NCBI RefSeq assembly: GCF_001884235.1
Contig: NZ_MAOI01000068.1
Location: forward strand, 1-64,000
DNA length: 64,000 nucleotides
Source of the DNA: Bacillus paramycoides
GTDB lineage: Bacteria; Bacillota; Bacilli; Bacillales; Bacillaceae_G
Direction: 5' to 3'
The translations under genes were made by a program, and so were the position numbers. Below the pieces are notes generated by a model. The model saw only the letters and a list, made by a program, of their open reading frames with translations. It had not been told where the DNA came from and did not search any database. Positions 8,088-16,884 of this stretch are shown piece after piece (the stretch's first letter is position 1; each line of letters starts with the position of its first letter).

Positions 8088-9170
8088 ATGAATAACCCAG
8101 TCGTATTAGATCCGAAAACAGAATTGAATGAGCAAACGGCACAAGATGTTCGCTTGCAACTTAGACAAGATGCGGAGGTACAACGTATTTATAACGCAGT
8201 AGATATTAAAGACCAATTAGAATTAATCGAGCTTGGAAAAGAGCCTTCTATGGAAATTTCACGTTTCGCGGATCAAATTTTACATACAATGTCTTTATCG
8301 AAAATAGAAGACTCTGGTGAATTATTAAAACAGCTTGGTAAAATTATGGATAGATTTGATAGTAAAGACTTTGCGGAAGAGAAAAGTGGTTTCTTCTCAC
8401 GCATGTTCAAAAAAGCGGATAAAATGATTGAACAAATCTTTAGTAAGTATCAAACGATGGGCCGCGAAATTGATAAAGTTTATGTGGAGATTACGAAGTA
8501 TCAAGATGAAATGAAAAAATCAATTGGTACGTTAGATGGTTTATATGAGCAAAACTTAAAATATTATTTAGATTTAGAGAAATATGTAGTAGCGGGAGAA
8601 ATGTTATTAGATCGTTTAAATACAGAGTTAGTTCCGATGTATGAGGAGCGCGTACGCAATAATGATCAATTAGCAGGTATTGAATTAGAATCGCTTAAAA
8701 ACTCTGTTGAAATTTTAGAGCAGCGTATTGATGATTTAGAAAAGGCACGTATGGTTGCGCTATTAACAGCGCCACAAATTCGTATGATTCAACGTGGTAA
8801 CAATAAATTAATTGGTAAGATCAATACAGCATTTATTACAACGATTCCTATCTTTAAAAATGGTATCATTCAAGCGGTAAATGCGAAGCGTCAAAAGCTT
8901 GTTGCAGACTCTATGGCTGAACTTGATCGCCGTACAAACGAATTACTTAAGAAGAATGCACAAAATATCGCGACTCAAAGTGTGGAAGTAGCGAGATTAT
9001 CAGGTTCTTCTAGTATTAAGATGGAAACACTTGAGGAGACTTGGAATATTATTTCAAGAGGTATGCAAGAAACACAACAAATTGAAGAACAAAATAAACG
9101 TGAACGTGAAGAAAGCCGTAAGCGTATGGCTGCATTAACGGAGAACATCAAAAAAGAATTACAAGGATAA
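8088..9170 (+). CDS. yceH: Toxic anion resistance protein, TelA/YceH-like
   Basis: This 360-residue protein belongs to the TelA/KlaA toxic anion resistance family and is last in the yce operon. The centre is highly helical and likely coiled-coil (about residues 120-230, ending LEQRIDDLEKARMVALLTAPQIRMIQ), and the C-terminal tail is charged. The family is associated with resistance to tellurite and some cell-envelope agents; its molecular function is not established. AAAGGGAG precedes the ATG. A strong terminator closes the operon. Confidence 0.88.
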   Translation: MNNPVVLDPKTELNEQTAQDVRLQLRQDAEVQRIYNAVDIKDQLELIELGKEPSMEISRFADQILHTMSLSKIEDSGELLKQLGKIMDRFDSKDFAEEKSGFFSRMFKKADKMIEQIFSKYQTMGREIDKVYVEITKYQDEMKKSIGTLDGLYEQNLKYYLDLEKYVVAGEMLLDRLNTELVPMYEERVRNNDQLAGIELESLKNSVEILEQRIDDLEKARMVALLTAPQIRMIQRGNNKLIGKINTAFITTIPIFKNGIIQAVNAKRQKLVADSMAELDRRTNELLKKNAQNIATQSVEVARLSGSSSIKMETLEETWNIISRGMQETQQIEEQNKREREESRKRMAALTENIKKELQG

Positions 9171-9173
9171 ATG

Positions 9174-9209
9174 AAAAGGCAATGAGGAATATTCCTCATT
9201 GCCTTTTTT
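9174..9209 (+). terminator. Terminator after yceH
   Basis: A perfect stem AAAGGCAATGAGGA/TCCTCATTGCCTTT with a 4-nt loop runs into a T-tract. It ends the yce operon. Confidence 0.9.
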
Positions 9210-9210
9210 G

Positions 9211-9342
9211 TTTCGTTATTTGAAGGCAGTAAGAATCCCATCTCAAGATGTGGCTGTAAAGCAAAGAAGTTAGGCGGGAATCGGGCTTTTAATCAGTGGA
9301 GGAAGGAACGAAATCCCCCCGCTGATTAAAGTTTCACTTTAT
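9211..9342 (+). repeat. bcr1-like dispersed repeat, copy A
   Basis: It shares blocks with the copy at 22741-22900: GGCAGTAAGA.TCCCA, AAGTTAGG.GGGA.TC, AATCAGTGG, and the 3' end CTGATTAAAGTTTCACTTTAT. I recognise this as the bcr1 family of the B. cereus group. The terminal TTTAT at 9338-9342 contains the stop codon of the convergent Ca2+ ATPase gene. Confidence 0.75.
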
Positions 9343-12005
9343 TTTCTCTTAAATAATTTAATGATTTCATTCACAACAAGCGGAATGATACTTAATAAGA
9401 GAACAAATCCCCAATCTTTTATCGTTAATGCGTGTACACCAAATATATTTGCAAGAGGAGGGATGGAGATAATACAAACTTGCATAAGAACACCGATAAG
9501 AAGTGAGAAAACTAAATATTTATTTGTAAATATCCCGATTGAAAAAATTGATTTCGTTCTTGAACGTAAGTTGAATGAATGAACGAGTTGAGAAAAACTA
9601 AGGACGACAAATGCCATCGTTTGAGCATATAATAGAGCGTCTTCATCAATTTGATCTGGGAAGAGAGGAAATAAATTAGTATCTCCTGTATAGAGCTTTG
9701 CCCCAACGATAAAGGCTGTTAATGTGAGAAGTCCAATTACAACGCCATTGAAAATAAGAAAAGGAACGCTACCGCTAAATAAGCTTTCTTTTGCATGACG
9801 TGGTTTTTCCTTCATTACATCAGGATCTTCGGGATCAACACCGAGTGATAATGCAGGTAGTGTATCTGTAATTAAATTTACCCACAGAATGTGAATAGGG
9901 CGTAGTGGTGTTGCCCAGCCGAGTAAAATAGCTAAAAATAAAGTGATAATTTCTCCAAAGTTACAAGAAAGTAGGAAGAGAATAGACTTTTTAATATTAC
10001 GGTAAATATTTCTACCTTCTTCAACAGCTTTAACAATAGATGAGAAGTTATCATCTGTTAAAACTACATCAGCTGCGCCTTTTGCGACATCTGTTCCTGT
10101 GATTCCCATTGCTACCCCGACATCTGCTTGCTTTAAAGATGGAGCATCATTTACACCATCACCAGTCATGGAAACGATATTTCCTTTAGCGCGTAATGCT
10201 TTTACAATCTTCACTTTATGTTCTGGAGAGACTCTAGCAAAGACATTTAAATGATTAATTTTACTTGCTAGTTCTGTATCTGAAATGTTATCTAATTCAG
10301 TTCCAATCATAATTTCAGATTTTTCTTCAGCAATACCAAGTTCTTTGGCGATTGCAAAAGCGGTATCTTTATGATCGCCAGTAATCATGACAGTGCGAAT
10401 ACCAGCTTTTTTACATTCTGTAATAGAATCTTTTACTTCTGTGCGTGGAGGATCAATCATACCGACAAGACCGATAAATATAAGGTTTTCTTCGAGATGA
10501 TCTATATCCACATGGTCCGTCTCATATTGTTTAAATGCGAATGAAAGCACTCTTAAAGCTTCTTGTGACATCGCTTGTGCAGCTTCTAATATTTGTGTTT
10601 TATGAGAATCTGTTAGGACCTCAACTTTGTTATTTATAAAGATATGGGTACAGTGAGGTAAGAGTTTATCAATGGCACCTTTAGTCATGCTATAGTAGCT
10701 TTTGTCATATGTATGTACTGTTGACATCATTTTACGATTAGAATCGAAAGGCAGTTCGTTAACACGTTCATGTTTATTTTCTAAATTATCTTTTTGAATG
10801 TTAAAAGAGCTTCCGGCAACAAGAAGGGCAATTTCTGTAGGATCCCCTGTTTGTGATTCATTACTATAAGAGGCATCGTTGCATAAAACCATATTTTCTA
10901 ATAATAGACGGTGTACATCGTTATTTACGTTCAAATTTTCTAGCTGATTGTATGTTTGATCGCTATAAAAATGAGTAACGGTCATTTTATTTTGAGTTAA
11001 TGTTCCTGTCTTATCTGAGCAAATAATTGTAACGGAACCAAGAGCTTCAACAGCTGGTAGTTTACGAATGATAACGTTTTGTTTAATCATACGTTGAACG
11101 CCGATGGCAAGAACGATAGAAACGATAGCTGGTAAGCCTTCTGGAATGGCTGCAACAGCTAAACTAATAGCAGTCATAAACATTTCTAAAGTATCTCGTC
11201 CTTGTAAAAAACCGATGAGAAACATAATGACACAAATAGCTACAGCGACAAAGCCTAAATATTTTCCTACTTGCGCTAAGCTTTTTTGAAGTGGTGTCAT
11301 ATCATCTTCAGCTTCATGCAAAAGAGTTGCGATTTTCCCAATTTGTGATTTCATTCCAGTTTCAACAGCAACACCGACGCCACGCCCGTATGTTACTAGC
11401 GTTGACATAAAGGCCATGTTTTTTTGATCGCCTAGTGGTACTTGCTCATCCCTTTGCATGGAAGGGTGATAGATTGCATCTTTATCGACAGGGACAGATT
11501 CACCAGTTAGAGCAGATTCTTCAACTTTTAAGTTCGCAGTTTCAATAAGCCGTAAATCACATGGTATATATCGTCCGGCATCAAGCATAACGATATCACC
11601 TGGAACGACGTGCTCAGATGGGATCTCTTTTAGTTCACCATCTCGTTTTACGATAGCTTTTGGCGTGGCCATCTTTTTTAATGCTTCTAAAGCTTGTTCT
11701 GCTTTAGATTCTTGGATTACACCGATAACAGCGTTTAAAATCACAACGAGCGCGATAATACTTGCATCGGCCCATTCACCTACAAAGGCGGAAATAAGGG
11801 CAGCTATGATAAGGACATATACGAGGACGTCATTAATTTGGGCGAAAACTCGCTGCCATAAAGTACGTTTTTGTTTTGTAGCTAATTCATTAGGACCATA
11901 TTGCTCTAAACGTTCATTTACGATATCATCGGTTAAACCGTATTGTTCATTTGTTCCTAAATCGGTTAATGTTTGATCTTTCGTCTTACTGTACCAATTG
12001 CTCAT
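9339..12005 (-). CDS. Calcium-translocating P-type ATPase (SERCA-like, P2A)
   Basis: This 888-residue ATP-driven cation pump in the cytoplasmic membrane exports Ca2+ by family assignment. In order it shows the N-terminal cation ATPase domain, TGES in the actuator domain, the intramembrane PEGLPAIVS motif of M4 typical of Ca2+ pumps, the phosphorylated Asp331 in DKTGTLTQNK, the hinge MTGDGVNDAP, and C-terminal membrane helices. Its length matches B. subtilis YloB (about 890). A GGGGGTG ribosome site lies 8 nt before the ATG. The TAA stop falls in the TTTAT end of the bcr1 repeat. It is monocistronic. Confidence 0.92.
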   Translation of the reverse strand: MSNWYSKTKDQTLTDLGTNEQYGLTDDIVNERLEQYGPNELATKQKRTLWQRVFAQINDVLVYVLIIAALISAFVGEWADASIIALVVILNAVIGVIQESKAEQALEALKKMATPKAIVKRDGELKEIPSEHVVPGDIVMLDAGRYIPCDLRLIETANLKVEESALTGESVPVDKDAIYHPSMQRDEQVPLGDQKNMAFMSTLVTYGRGVGVAVETGMKSQIGKIATLLHEAEDDMTPLQKSLAQVGKYLGFVAVAICVIMFLIGFLQGRDTLEMFMTAISLAVAAIPEGLPAIVSIVLAIGVQRMIKQNVIIRKLPAVEALGSVTIICSDKTGTLTQNKMTVTHFYSDQTYNQLENLNVNNDVHRLLLENMVLCNDASYSNESQTGDPTEIALLVAGSSFNIQKDNLENKHERVNELPFDSNRKMMSTVHTYDKSYYSMTKGAIDKLLPHCTHIFINNKVEVLTDSHKTQILEAAQAMSQEALRVLSFAFKQYETDHVDIDHLEENLIFIGLVGMIDPPRTEVKDSITECKKAGIRTVMITGDHKDTAFAIAKELGIAEEKSEIMIGTELDNISDTELASKINHLNVFARVSPEHKVKIVKALRAKGNIVSMTGDGVNDAPSLKQADVGVAMGITGTDVAKGAADVVLTDDNFSSIVKAVEEGRNIYRNIKKSILFLLSCNFGEIITLFLAILLGWATPLRPIHILWVNLITDTLPALSLGVDPEDPDVMKEKPRHAKESLFSGSVPFLIFNGVVIGLLTLTAFIVGAKLYTGDTNLFPLFPDQIDEDALLYAQTMAFVVLSFSQLVHSFNLRSRTKSIFSIGIFTNKYLVFSLLIGVLMQVCIISIPPLANIFGVHALTIKDWGFVLLLSIIPLVVNEIIKLFKRK

Positions 12006-12169
12006 AAGTAAGCACCCCCAGTAAAAACAGTTAGCAATGGTAGTGTGGCAATTTTTTTAGAGTAGTATGTATGGAGAAATAATCTAAGGTGAGGTTCTAC
12101 TTTCATTGTACAGTATTTTAGAATGGGATGAGGAAAAGAGAAGAGTTGTCATGAATTTGTTGAAATTAA

Positions 12170-12195
12170 AAAGAGCCTCTCTTATGAGGCTCTTT
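12170..12195 (-). terminator. Terminator for the DUF1128 gene
   Basis: A perfect 10 bp stem AAAGAGCCTC/GAGGCTCTTT is followed on the minus strand by TTTTTAATTT, directly downstream of the stop codon at 12197. Confidence 0.8.
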
Positions 12196-12196
12196 G

Positions 12197-12421
12197 CTAT
12201 TTTTTAATTAATGTACCTAATTCCTCTGTAATAGCTTGCATTTCACTAATGCTGAATGTTTCGCGCTTCATAACATGCTCATAAATGTCGCGTAAGTCTT
12301 CGTACATTTCTTCGTTAAAGCTAGCAGCTCTCATTGCTCCAGCATTAACCATGCGTAATTTTTCTTTAATAGCTTCTACCATATATTCAACGTTTTCTTC
12401 TGATTTTACGGATAAATCCAC
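12197..12421 (-). CDS. yfkK: DUF1128 family protein, YfkK-like
   Basis: This small acidic helical protein of 74 residues belongs to DUF1128 and corresponds to B. subtilis YfkK. The function is unknown. The start is GTG at 12421, giving (M)[13 protein letters not shown], because AAAGGGGGA lies 7 nt before it; the ATG at 12463 lies upstream of that ribosome site and is not used. It is divergent from yfkJ, as in the B. subtilis yfkKJIH neighbourhood. Confidence 0.85.
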
Positions 12422-12595
12422 CGAAGTGTCCCCCTTTAAAATAACATAAGGATATCTTAACATTTTTTATCATTTTCGTTAATGAAACTTTTCAATCCTA
12501 TTAAATTAGTAGGGATTTCCTTTATAATTAATAATTGGTTGTTTATACTATAAGTATATATTAAGAAATGCACCAAGAAGGGAAGAAACAAAAAT

Positions 12596-13060
12596 ATGGT
12601 TCAAGTATTGTTTGTTTGTCTTGGGAACATTTGTCGTTCTCCAATGGCAGAAGCAATTTTTCGAGAACTTGTCGTAAAAGAGGGACTCGAAGAGAAAATT
12701 GTCATTGATTCTGCCGGAACTGGAGATTGGCATATTGGTCATCCACCACATAAAGGAACACAAAAAATTTTAAAAGAAAATGAAGTCTCTTTTGAAGGAA
12801 TTAAAGCACGTCAAGTAGAAAAAGAAGACTTAACAAAGTTTGATTATATTATTGCCATGGACAACAAGAATATAGCGGATTTAAAAAGTTTAGGTAAAAC
12901 TGGAGGCTATATTGGTAGGCTGTCCGATTTTGTTCCAGGCGGTGGCTGGACAGACGTTCCTGACCCTTACTTTACAGGGAACTTCCAAGAAGTGTATGAC
13001 CTTGTAACAGAAGGGTGTGAAAAGCTATTAGCTTTCATTCGAAATGAACAAGGAATATGA
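12596..13060 (+). CDS. yfkJ: Low molecular weight protein-tyrosine phosphatase, YfkJ-like
   Basis: This 154-residue cytoplasmic phosphatase removes phosphate from protein tyrosine (possibly also arginine) residues. The P-loop CLGNICRS is at residues 8-15 (nucleophile Cys8, Arg14), and the general acid is the Asp of the DPYF motif near residue 122. It begins the yfkJ-yfkI-yfkH run. In B. subtilis this run is part of the general stress regulon; I cannot confirm a sigma-B promoter here. AGAAGGGAAG precedes the ATG. Confidence 0.92.
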   Translation: MVQVLFVCLGNICRSPMAEAIFRELVVKEGLEEKIVIDSAGTGDWHIGHPPHKGTQKILKENEVSFEGIKARQVEKEDLTKFDYIIAMDNKNIADLKSLGKTGGYIGRLSDFVPGGGWTDVPDPYFTGNFQEVYDLVTEGCEKLLAFIRNEQGI

Positions 13061-13113
13061 GGAAGCTTAGAAAGAAATACTTTCTAACATAAGAAATGAA
13101 AGGGTGAAGGAAT

Positions 13114-13629
13114 ATGGCAAAGAAAAATAATATTGCTCGAAACATTGCGATTGGTGTAGCTGCAGGTGTAGCTGTATCCATGTTAAAGAAAGAAAATCGC
13201 GAAAAAGTAAAAAATACAGCAGAAAAAGCAAAAACAAAGATGATTGAAATTGGTGAAAATGCGAAGATAAAAGAAAAAGTGCAAACTGTTACAGATAAAG
13301 GACGCGAACTTGCTGATTTCAATGTAGTAAAAGCGAAAGTAGCAGAAATTAAAAAATTGACGCCGTCTGTTGTAGAAACGTTAAAAGAAACGAAAGAAAT
13401 TTTTAGTAAGAAAAAAGTTGAGCGAGAAGAAAAGCCAGAAACGATTGAAATTCAAGCTGTGTCTCCAAAGGTAGATGAGCTTAAAGCTGAAGAAGAGCCA
13501 GTGGTAGCTGAAGATGGCGGTATGAAAGAGGCACGTGAATTATTTATGAAGGACTCAAATGCAGAGGGAAAAAAAACTGAAGCATATATTGAGCTAAAGC
13601 AAGATAAAGAAGAGAAGAAAAGCGTTTAA
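13114..13629 (+). CDS. yfkI: YtxH-like stress protein, YfkI-like
   Basis: This 171-residue protein has a short N-terminal hydrophobic stretch (IAIGVAAGVAVSML, about residues 11-24) followed by a very Lys/Glu-rich helical tail likely to form coiled coil. This is the architecture of YtxH-type general stress proteins, and its position between yfkJ and yfkH matches B. subtilis yfkI. It is probably anchored to the membrane by its N-terminus. No catalytic motif is seen. AAAGGGTGAAGG precedes the ATG. Confidence 0.75.
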   Translation: MAKKNNIARNIAIGVAAGVAVSMLKKENREKVKNTAEKAKTKMIEIGENAKIKEKVQTVTDKGRELADFNVVKAKVAEIKKLTPSVVETLKETKEIFSKKKVEREEKPETIEIQAVSPKVDELKAEEEPVVAEDGGMKEARELFMKDSNAEGKKTEAYIELKQDKEEKKSV

Positions 13630-13635
13630 AAATAT

Positions 13636-14505
13636 ATGAGAAAATTTTTAGAAAAAGCAAAAAGAAATCGCACTTTTTCGTTTGGGAAAGACTTATATGA
13701 TCGAACGATGCGCGATGATGTAGCGGGCTTAGCAGCACAGCTCGCTTATTTCTTCTTGCTTGCGATTTTTCCTGGGCTTGTTTTCTTAATTACGCTTCTT
13801 GGATTTATTGACCTTCAAACAGAAAGTGTGCTCAACCTATTAGAACCGTACGTACCGGAAGATGCGATGAACTTAATTGAAGTAAACGTAGATAAAGTTG
13901 TAAATGAGCAAAACGGTGGTTTACTATCATTTGGTTTACTATCGATGCTATGGTTTGCTTCAAATGGAGTGAATGCGGTTATGAATGCTTTTAACCGTGC
14001 TTATGATGTAGCAGAAACCCGTTCCTTTATTAAAACAAGAGCTTTATCGATTGTGTTTACACTAGCGATAATTTTTATGATTGTGTTTGCACTGATTGTC
14101 CCGGTGTTTGGGCAAGTAATTGGGGCAGCTGTGTTTAAAGCAATTGGTTTATCGGATAGTTTTTCTTACGTTTGGAGTATTACGCGTTTAGTAGCGAGCT
14201 TCTTTGTTTTGTTCGCTTTATTTAGTTTCTTATATACGTTTGCACCTGATCGGAAATTAAAAAGAAGAGAAGTTATTTCAGGAGCAGTATTTGCTACTGT
14301 AGGATGGATTGTGGTATCGTACTCATTTGCCTATTATGTAGATAAATTTGCAAATTACGCTAATACATATGGTGGTCTTGGTGGTATCATTATTTTAATG
14401 TTATGGTTTTATTTGACCGCGTGGGTAATTTTACTTGGCGGAGAAATTAACGGTTTACTTCATCACTATAGAACGAGTGACAATAATTCCCGTAATGAAA
14501 AATAA
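13636..14505 (+). CDS. yfkH: YihY/BrkB family membrane protein, YfkH-like
   Basis: This 289-residue polytopic membrane protein (about six helices) belongs to the YihY/BrkB family, formerly mis-named ribonuclease BN. The signature GLAAQLAYFFLLAIFPGLVFL is near residues 32-52, and the C-terminal helices end in LTAWVILLGGEINGLL. The substrate or role is unknown. It starts only 6 bp after yfkI and has no good ribosome site, so translational coupling to yfkI is likely. Confidence 0.88.
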   Translation: MRKFLEKAKRNRTFSFGKDLYDRTMRDDVAGLAAQLAYFFLLAIFPGLVFLITLLGFIDLQTESVLNLLEPYVPEDAMNLIEVNVDKVVNEQNGGLLSFGLLSMLWFASNGVNAVMNAFNRAYDVAETRSFIKTRALSIVFTLAIIFMIVFALIVPVFGQVIGAAVFKAIGLSDSFSYVWSITRLVASFFVLFALFSFLYTFAPDRKLKRREVISGAVFATVGWIVVSYSFAYYVDKFANYANTYGGLGGIIILMLWFYLTAWVILLGGEINGLLHHYRTSDNNSRNEK

Positions 14506-14545
14506 ACTTCTGTTCCATAATAAAAGGGAACAGGGGGGATATTTC

Positions 14546-14659
14546 ATGAGCAATAATAAAAAGAACCACAATAATAAAAATAACACTAAGAAAAAGAGCA
14601 GTTCGCATCCAAAGCATAAAACAAGCAGCAGTGCGAACGGTCATAATAGCTACCATTAA
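14546..14659 (+). CDS. Small basic Asn/Lys/Ser/His-rich protein
   Basis: A 37-residue ORF begins MSNNKKNHNNKNN and ends GHNSYH, with no hydrophobic stretch. The start is supported by CAGGGGGGA placed 6 nt before the ATG, and a terminator lies directly behind the stop. It follows yfkH by 40 bp and may be cotranscribed. The function is unknown; composition suggests a disordered nucleic-acid- or spore-associated peptide, but that is a guess. Confidence 0.65.
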   Translation: MSNNKKNHNNKNNTKKKSSSHPKHKTSSSANGHNSYH

Positions 14660-14663
14660 AAAA

Positions 14664-14690
14664 ATGGGTCCCTTATCAGGGACCCGTTAT
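14664..14690. terminator. Bidirectional terminator between the small basic ORF and pfeT
   Basis: The GGGTCCC/GGGACCC stem (14666-14672 and 14679-14685) is flanked by A/T runs. The run of seven Ts is on the minus strand, so it chiefly ends the P-type ATPase gene. Confidence 0.8.
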
Positions 14691-16612
14691 TTGTTTCCTT
14701 TTAATAATCGTAAGCCATTCAAAATTACAAGAATGGTACTTCCTTCATGCCCAATTACACCGAATGGAAGAGCTAAAAACTGTAGAAAGTTTGAACAAAT
14801 TAGCATTGCAATGACAGCTAAAGAGAAGACAACGTTTTGCTTAACAATGCGATTCATTCGCTTTGATAGACGAATTGCTTGAGAAAGACGAGATAATTCG
14901 TTTTTCATAAGAACAACGTCTGCAGTTTCTAAAGCTACGTCTGTTCCTTCCCCCATCGCAACACCTATACTAGCGGTAGCGAGTGCGGGTGCATCGTTTA
15001 TACCATCTCCAACCATTGCGACTGTGCCGTATTTTTCTTTTAATTGTTTTATCGTTTCAACTTTCGTTTCTGGTAGACATGATGCGTAATATTCTTTTAT
15101 ATTACTTTCAGCAGCAATTGCTTTTGCAGTTTCTTCATTATCACCAGTAATCATGATTGCTTCTACACCAATACTTTGTAAATCGCGAATAGCAGCTATT
15201 GTTTCTTCGCGAAGGGTATCTTTTAAAGCAATAAGCCCAAGAATACCATCTTCATCACTAATATAAACGACAGTTTTTCCTTCTTTTTCAAGTGAGGCAG
15301 AAATGCCATTATGAAATGTTTTTGTTTCTTCACCGATAAAATCAGCTTTCCCGATTTTATAAGCTTTGTTTTCTAATACTCCTTTTAGTCCAAAACCAGT
15401 TACATCTTCAACATTTTCTGGTTTTTTTAGCGTAATATCATAAGCGTGTCTTGCATATTTAACAATTGCTTCTGCTAAAGGATGTGTAGAGTGACTTTCA
15501 ATCGTTGCTGTAATAGAAAGTACTTCACTTTCTGCTATGCCTTCTCGAACGTATACATCTGTTACAGTAGGTTTTCCCTGTGTTAATGTTCCAGTTTTAT
15601 CAAAGGCAATCGCTTTAACTGAAGCTAGACGTTCTAAATGAATACCACCTTTAAAGAGAATCCCGTTTCTTGCTCCGTTAGAAATTGCTGATAAAGTCGC
15701 TGGTGTAATGGCAGCAACTAGTGCGCAAGGAGAAGCGACTACAAGCAAGATCATAGCGCGATAAAATGTTTCATTCCAACTCCAGTCAAGTAAGAAATGA
15801 GGAATGAACATCATAAGTGTGACAACGATTAATACACCTTTTACATATGTTCCTTCAAACTTTTCGATAAATAGTTGTGATGGTGATTTTTCACTTTGTG
15901 CACTTTGAACGAGACGAATAATCTTTTGGAATAATGTTTGATCGCTCGGCTTTGTAATTTTAACTTCAATAGCACCACGTAAATTTACGGTGCCAGCAAA
16001 AACTTCATCACCAAACTTTTTCTCATTTGGAATAGGTTCCCCTGTAATAGCTGCTTCATCAATATTTGTTTCACCATTATGAATTGTGCCATCAGCAGGA
16101 ACACGCTCACCTGGCTTAATTAAGATAATATCGTTAATTTGTAATTGTCCGACTGGAATGCGTTCTTCTATGCCATTAGAAATACGCAATGCTTCTTCGG
16201 GTTGTAAGTCAAGAAGGGCTGAAATTTCTTTTTGGCTTTTGCTTAGTGTATAAGATTCCATTGCTCCACTTAATGCAAAGATGAAGATTAAAATCGCACC
16301 TTCTGCCCAGTAGCCAATAATTGCAGCACCGATAGCTGCAAAGAGCATGAGCATTTCAACATTTAGCTCTTTCTCTTCAATTGTGTCTTCGATACCTTCT
16401 TTCGCTTTTGCAAATCCCCCAATTATATAAGCAAGGATATAGAAAGTAATACCTGCATTTATTGCCTCATTTTTTGTGAATAACCAACCAGCTAAAATGA
16501 AAATACCAGATGCGATTGCAAATATAAGTTCATAATGTTTCTTTAATGTGTCCCATAAAGAGGGATGAGAAATATCTTTTGTTGCTTGTAATGTTTTTAC
16601 TTCTGAGTTCAT
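14687..16612 (-). CDS. pfeT: P1B-4 type metal-efflux ATPase (PfeT/ZosA-like)
   Basis: This 641-residue heavy-metal P-type ATPase lacks an N-terminal metal-binding domain. The membrane ion motif is SPC (Cys near residue 296) rather than CPC, and the final helices carry HEGST; both mark the P1B-4 class that exports Fe2+, Co2+ or Zn2+. The phosphorylated Asp338 is in DKTGTLTQGK, and GDGINDAP follows. Length and features match B. subtilis ZosA, renamed PfeT (ferrous iron efflux, PerR-controlled). A PerR-like box next to an extended -10 lies about 130 bp upstream, supporting that assignment. Metal specificity is inferred, not shown. Confidence 0.82.
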   Translation of the reverse strand: MNSEVKTLQATKDISHPSLWDTLKKHYELIFAIASGIFILAGWLFTKNEAINAGITFYILAYIIGGFAKAKEGIEDTIEEKELNVEMLMLFAAIGAAIIGYWAEGAILIFIFALSGAMESYTLSKSQKEISALLDLQPEEALRISNGIEERIPVGQLQINDIILIKPGERVPADGTIHNGETNIDEAAITGEPIPNEKKFGDEVFAGTVNLRGAIEVKITKPSDQTLFQKIIRLVQSAQSEKSPSQLFIEKFEGTYVKGVLIVVTLMMFIPHFLLDWSWNETFYRAMILLVVASPCALVAAITPATLSAISNGARNGILFKGGIHLERLASVKAIAFDKTGTLTQGKPTVTDVYVREGIAESEVLSITATIESHSTHPLAEAIVKYARHAYDITLKKPENVEDVTGFGLKGVLENKAYKIGKADFIGEETKTFHNGISASLEKEGKTVVYISDEDGILGLIALKDTLREETIAAIRDLQSIGVEAIMITGDNEETAKAIAAESNIKEYYASCLPETKVETIKQLKEKYGTVAMVGDGINDAPALATASIGVAMGEGTDVALETADVVLMKNELSRLSQAIRLSKRMNRIVKQNVVFSLAVIAMLICSNFLQFLALPFGVIGHEGSTILVILNGLRLLKGNK

Positions 16613-16682
16613 TAATACTCGCTCCTTCCGAATTCTTATTGAGAAAAAGAATCAAAATCGAAACCCCTATAAAACGACGAAA

Positions 16683-16708
16683 GCTGCCATCCATAATGGA
16701 TAGCAGCA
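16683..16708 (-). other. Hairpin in the pfeT leader
   Basis: An imperfect inverted repeat, GCTGCCATCCAT with ATGGATAGCAGC, lies in the predicted 5' untranslated region of the metal ATPase gene. There is no T-run, so it is not a plain terminator. A role in mRNA stability is possible. Confidence 0.4.
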
Positions 16709-16741
16709 TTTCTGTTGAATCTGATTTTAATAGTTATTATA

Positions 16742-16765
16742 TTGTAATTATTCTATAGTATAGCA
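16742..16765 (-). promoter_or_regulatory. Extended -10 promoter with PerR-like box for pfeT
   Basis: On the minus strand TGCTATACT (16757-16765) is an extended -10. Immediately downstream, TTGTAATTATTCTAT (16742-16756, plus-strand reading) matches the PerR consensus TTATAATNATTATAA at 11-12 of 14 defined positions. The box covers the expected start site, the right place for repression. Confidence 0.6.
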
Positions 16766-16884
16766 TATGTTTTTATTAGATGATATGTTTTTGTTTCTAT
16801 TATAGACTGAAAACTTGTGTTTTTGCACCTCCTTTGGTATATATGGATATTGTTCATAAAAAGATCGGAAAGGAAGACAGCAAG

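Noticed and set aside
14435-14545. Upstream extension of the small Asn/Lys-rich ORF
   Set aside because: This part overlaps the end of yfkH and lacks a ribosome site; CAGGGGGGA supports the start at 14546.
16826-16836. Perfect Shine-Dalgarno-like AAAGGAGGTGC on the minus strand (CACCTCC on the plus)
   Set aside because: No ATG, GTG or TTG follows at usable distance on the minus strand, and pairing with the downstream ribosome site on the plus strand is only partial.
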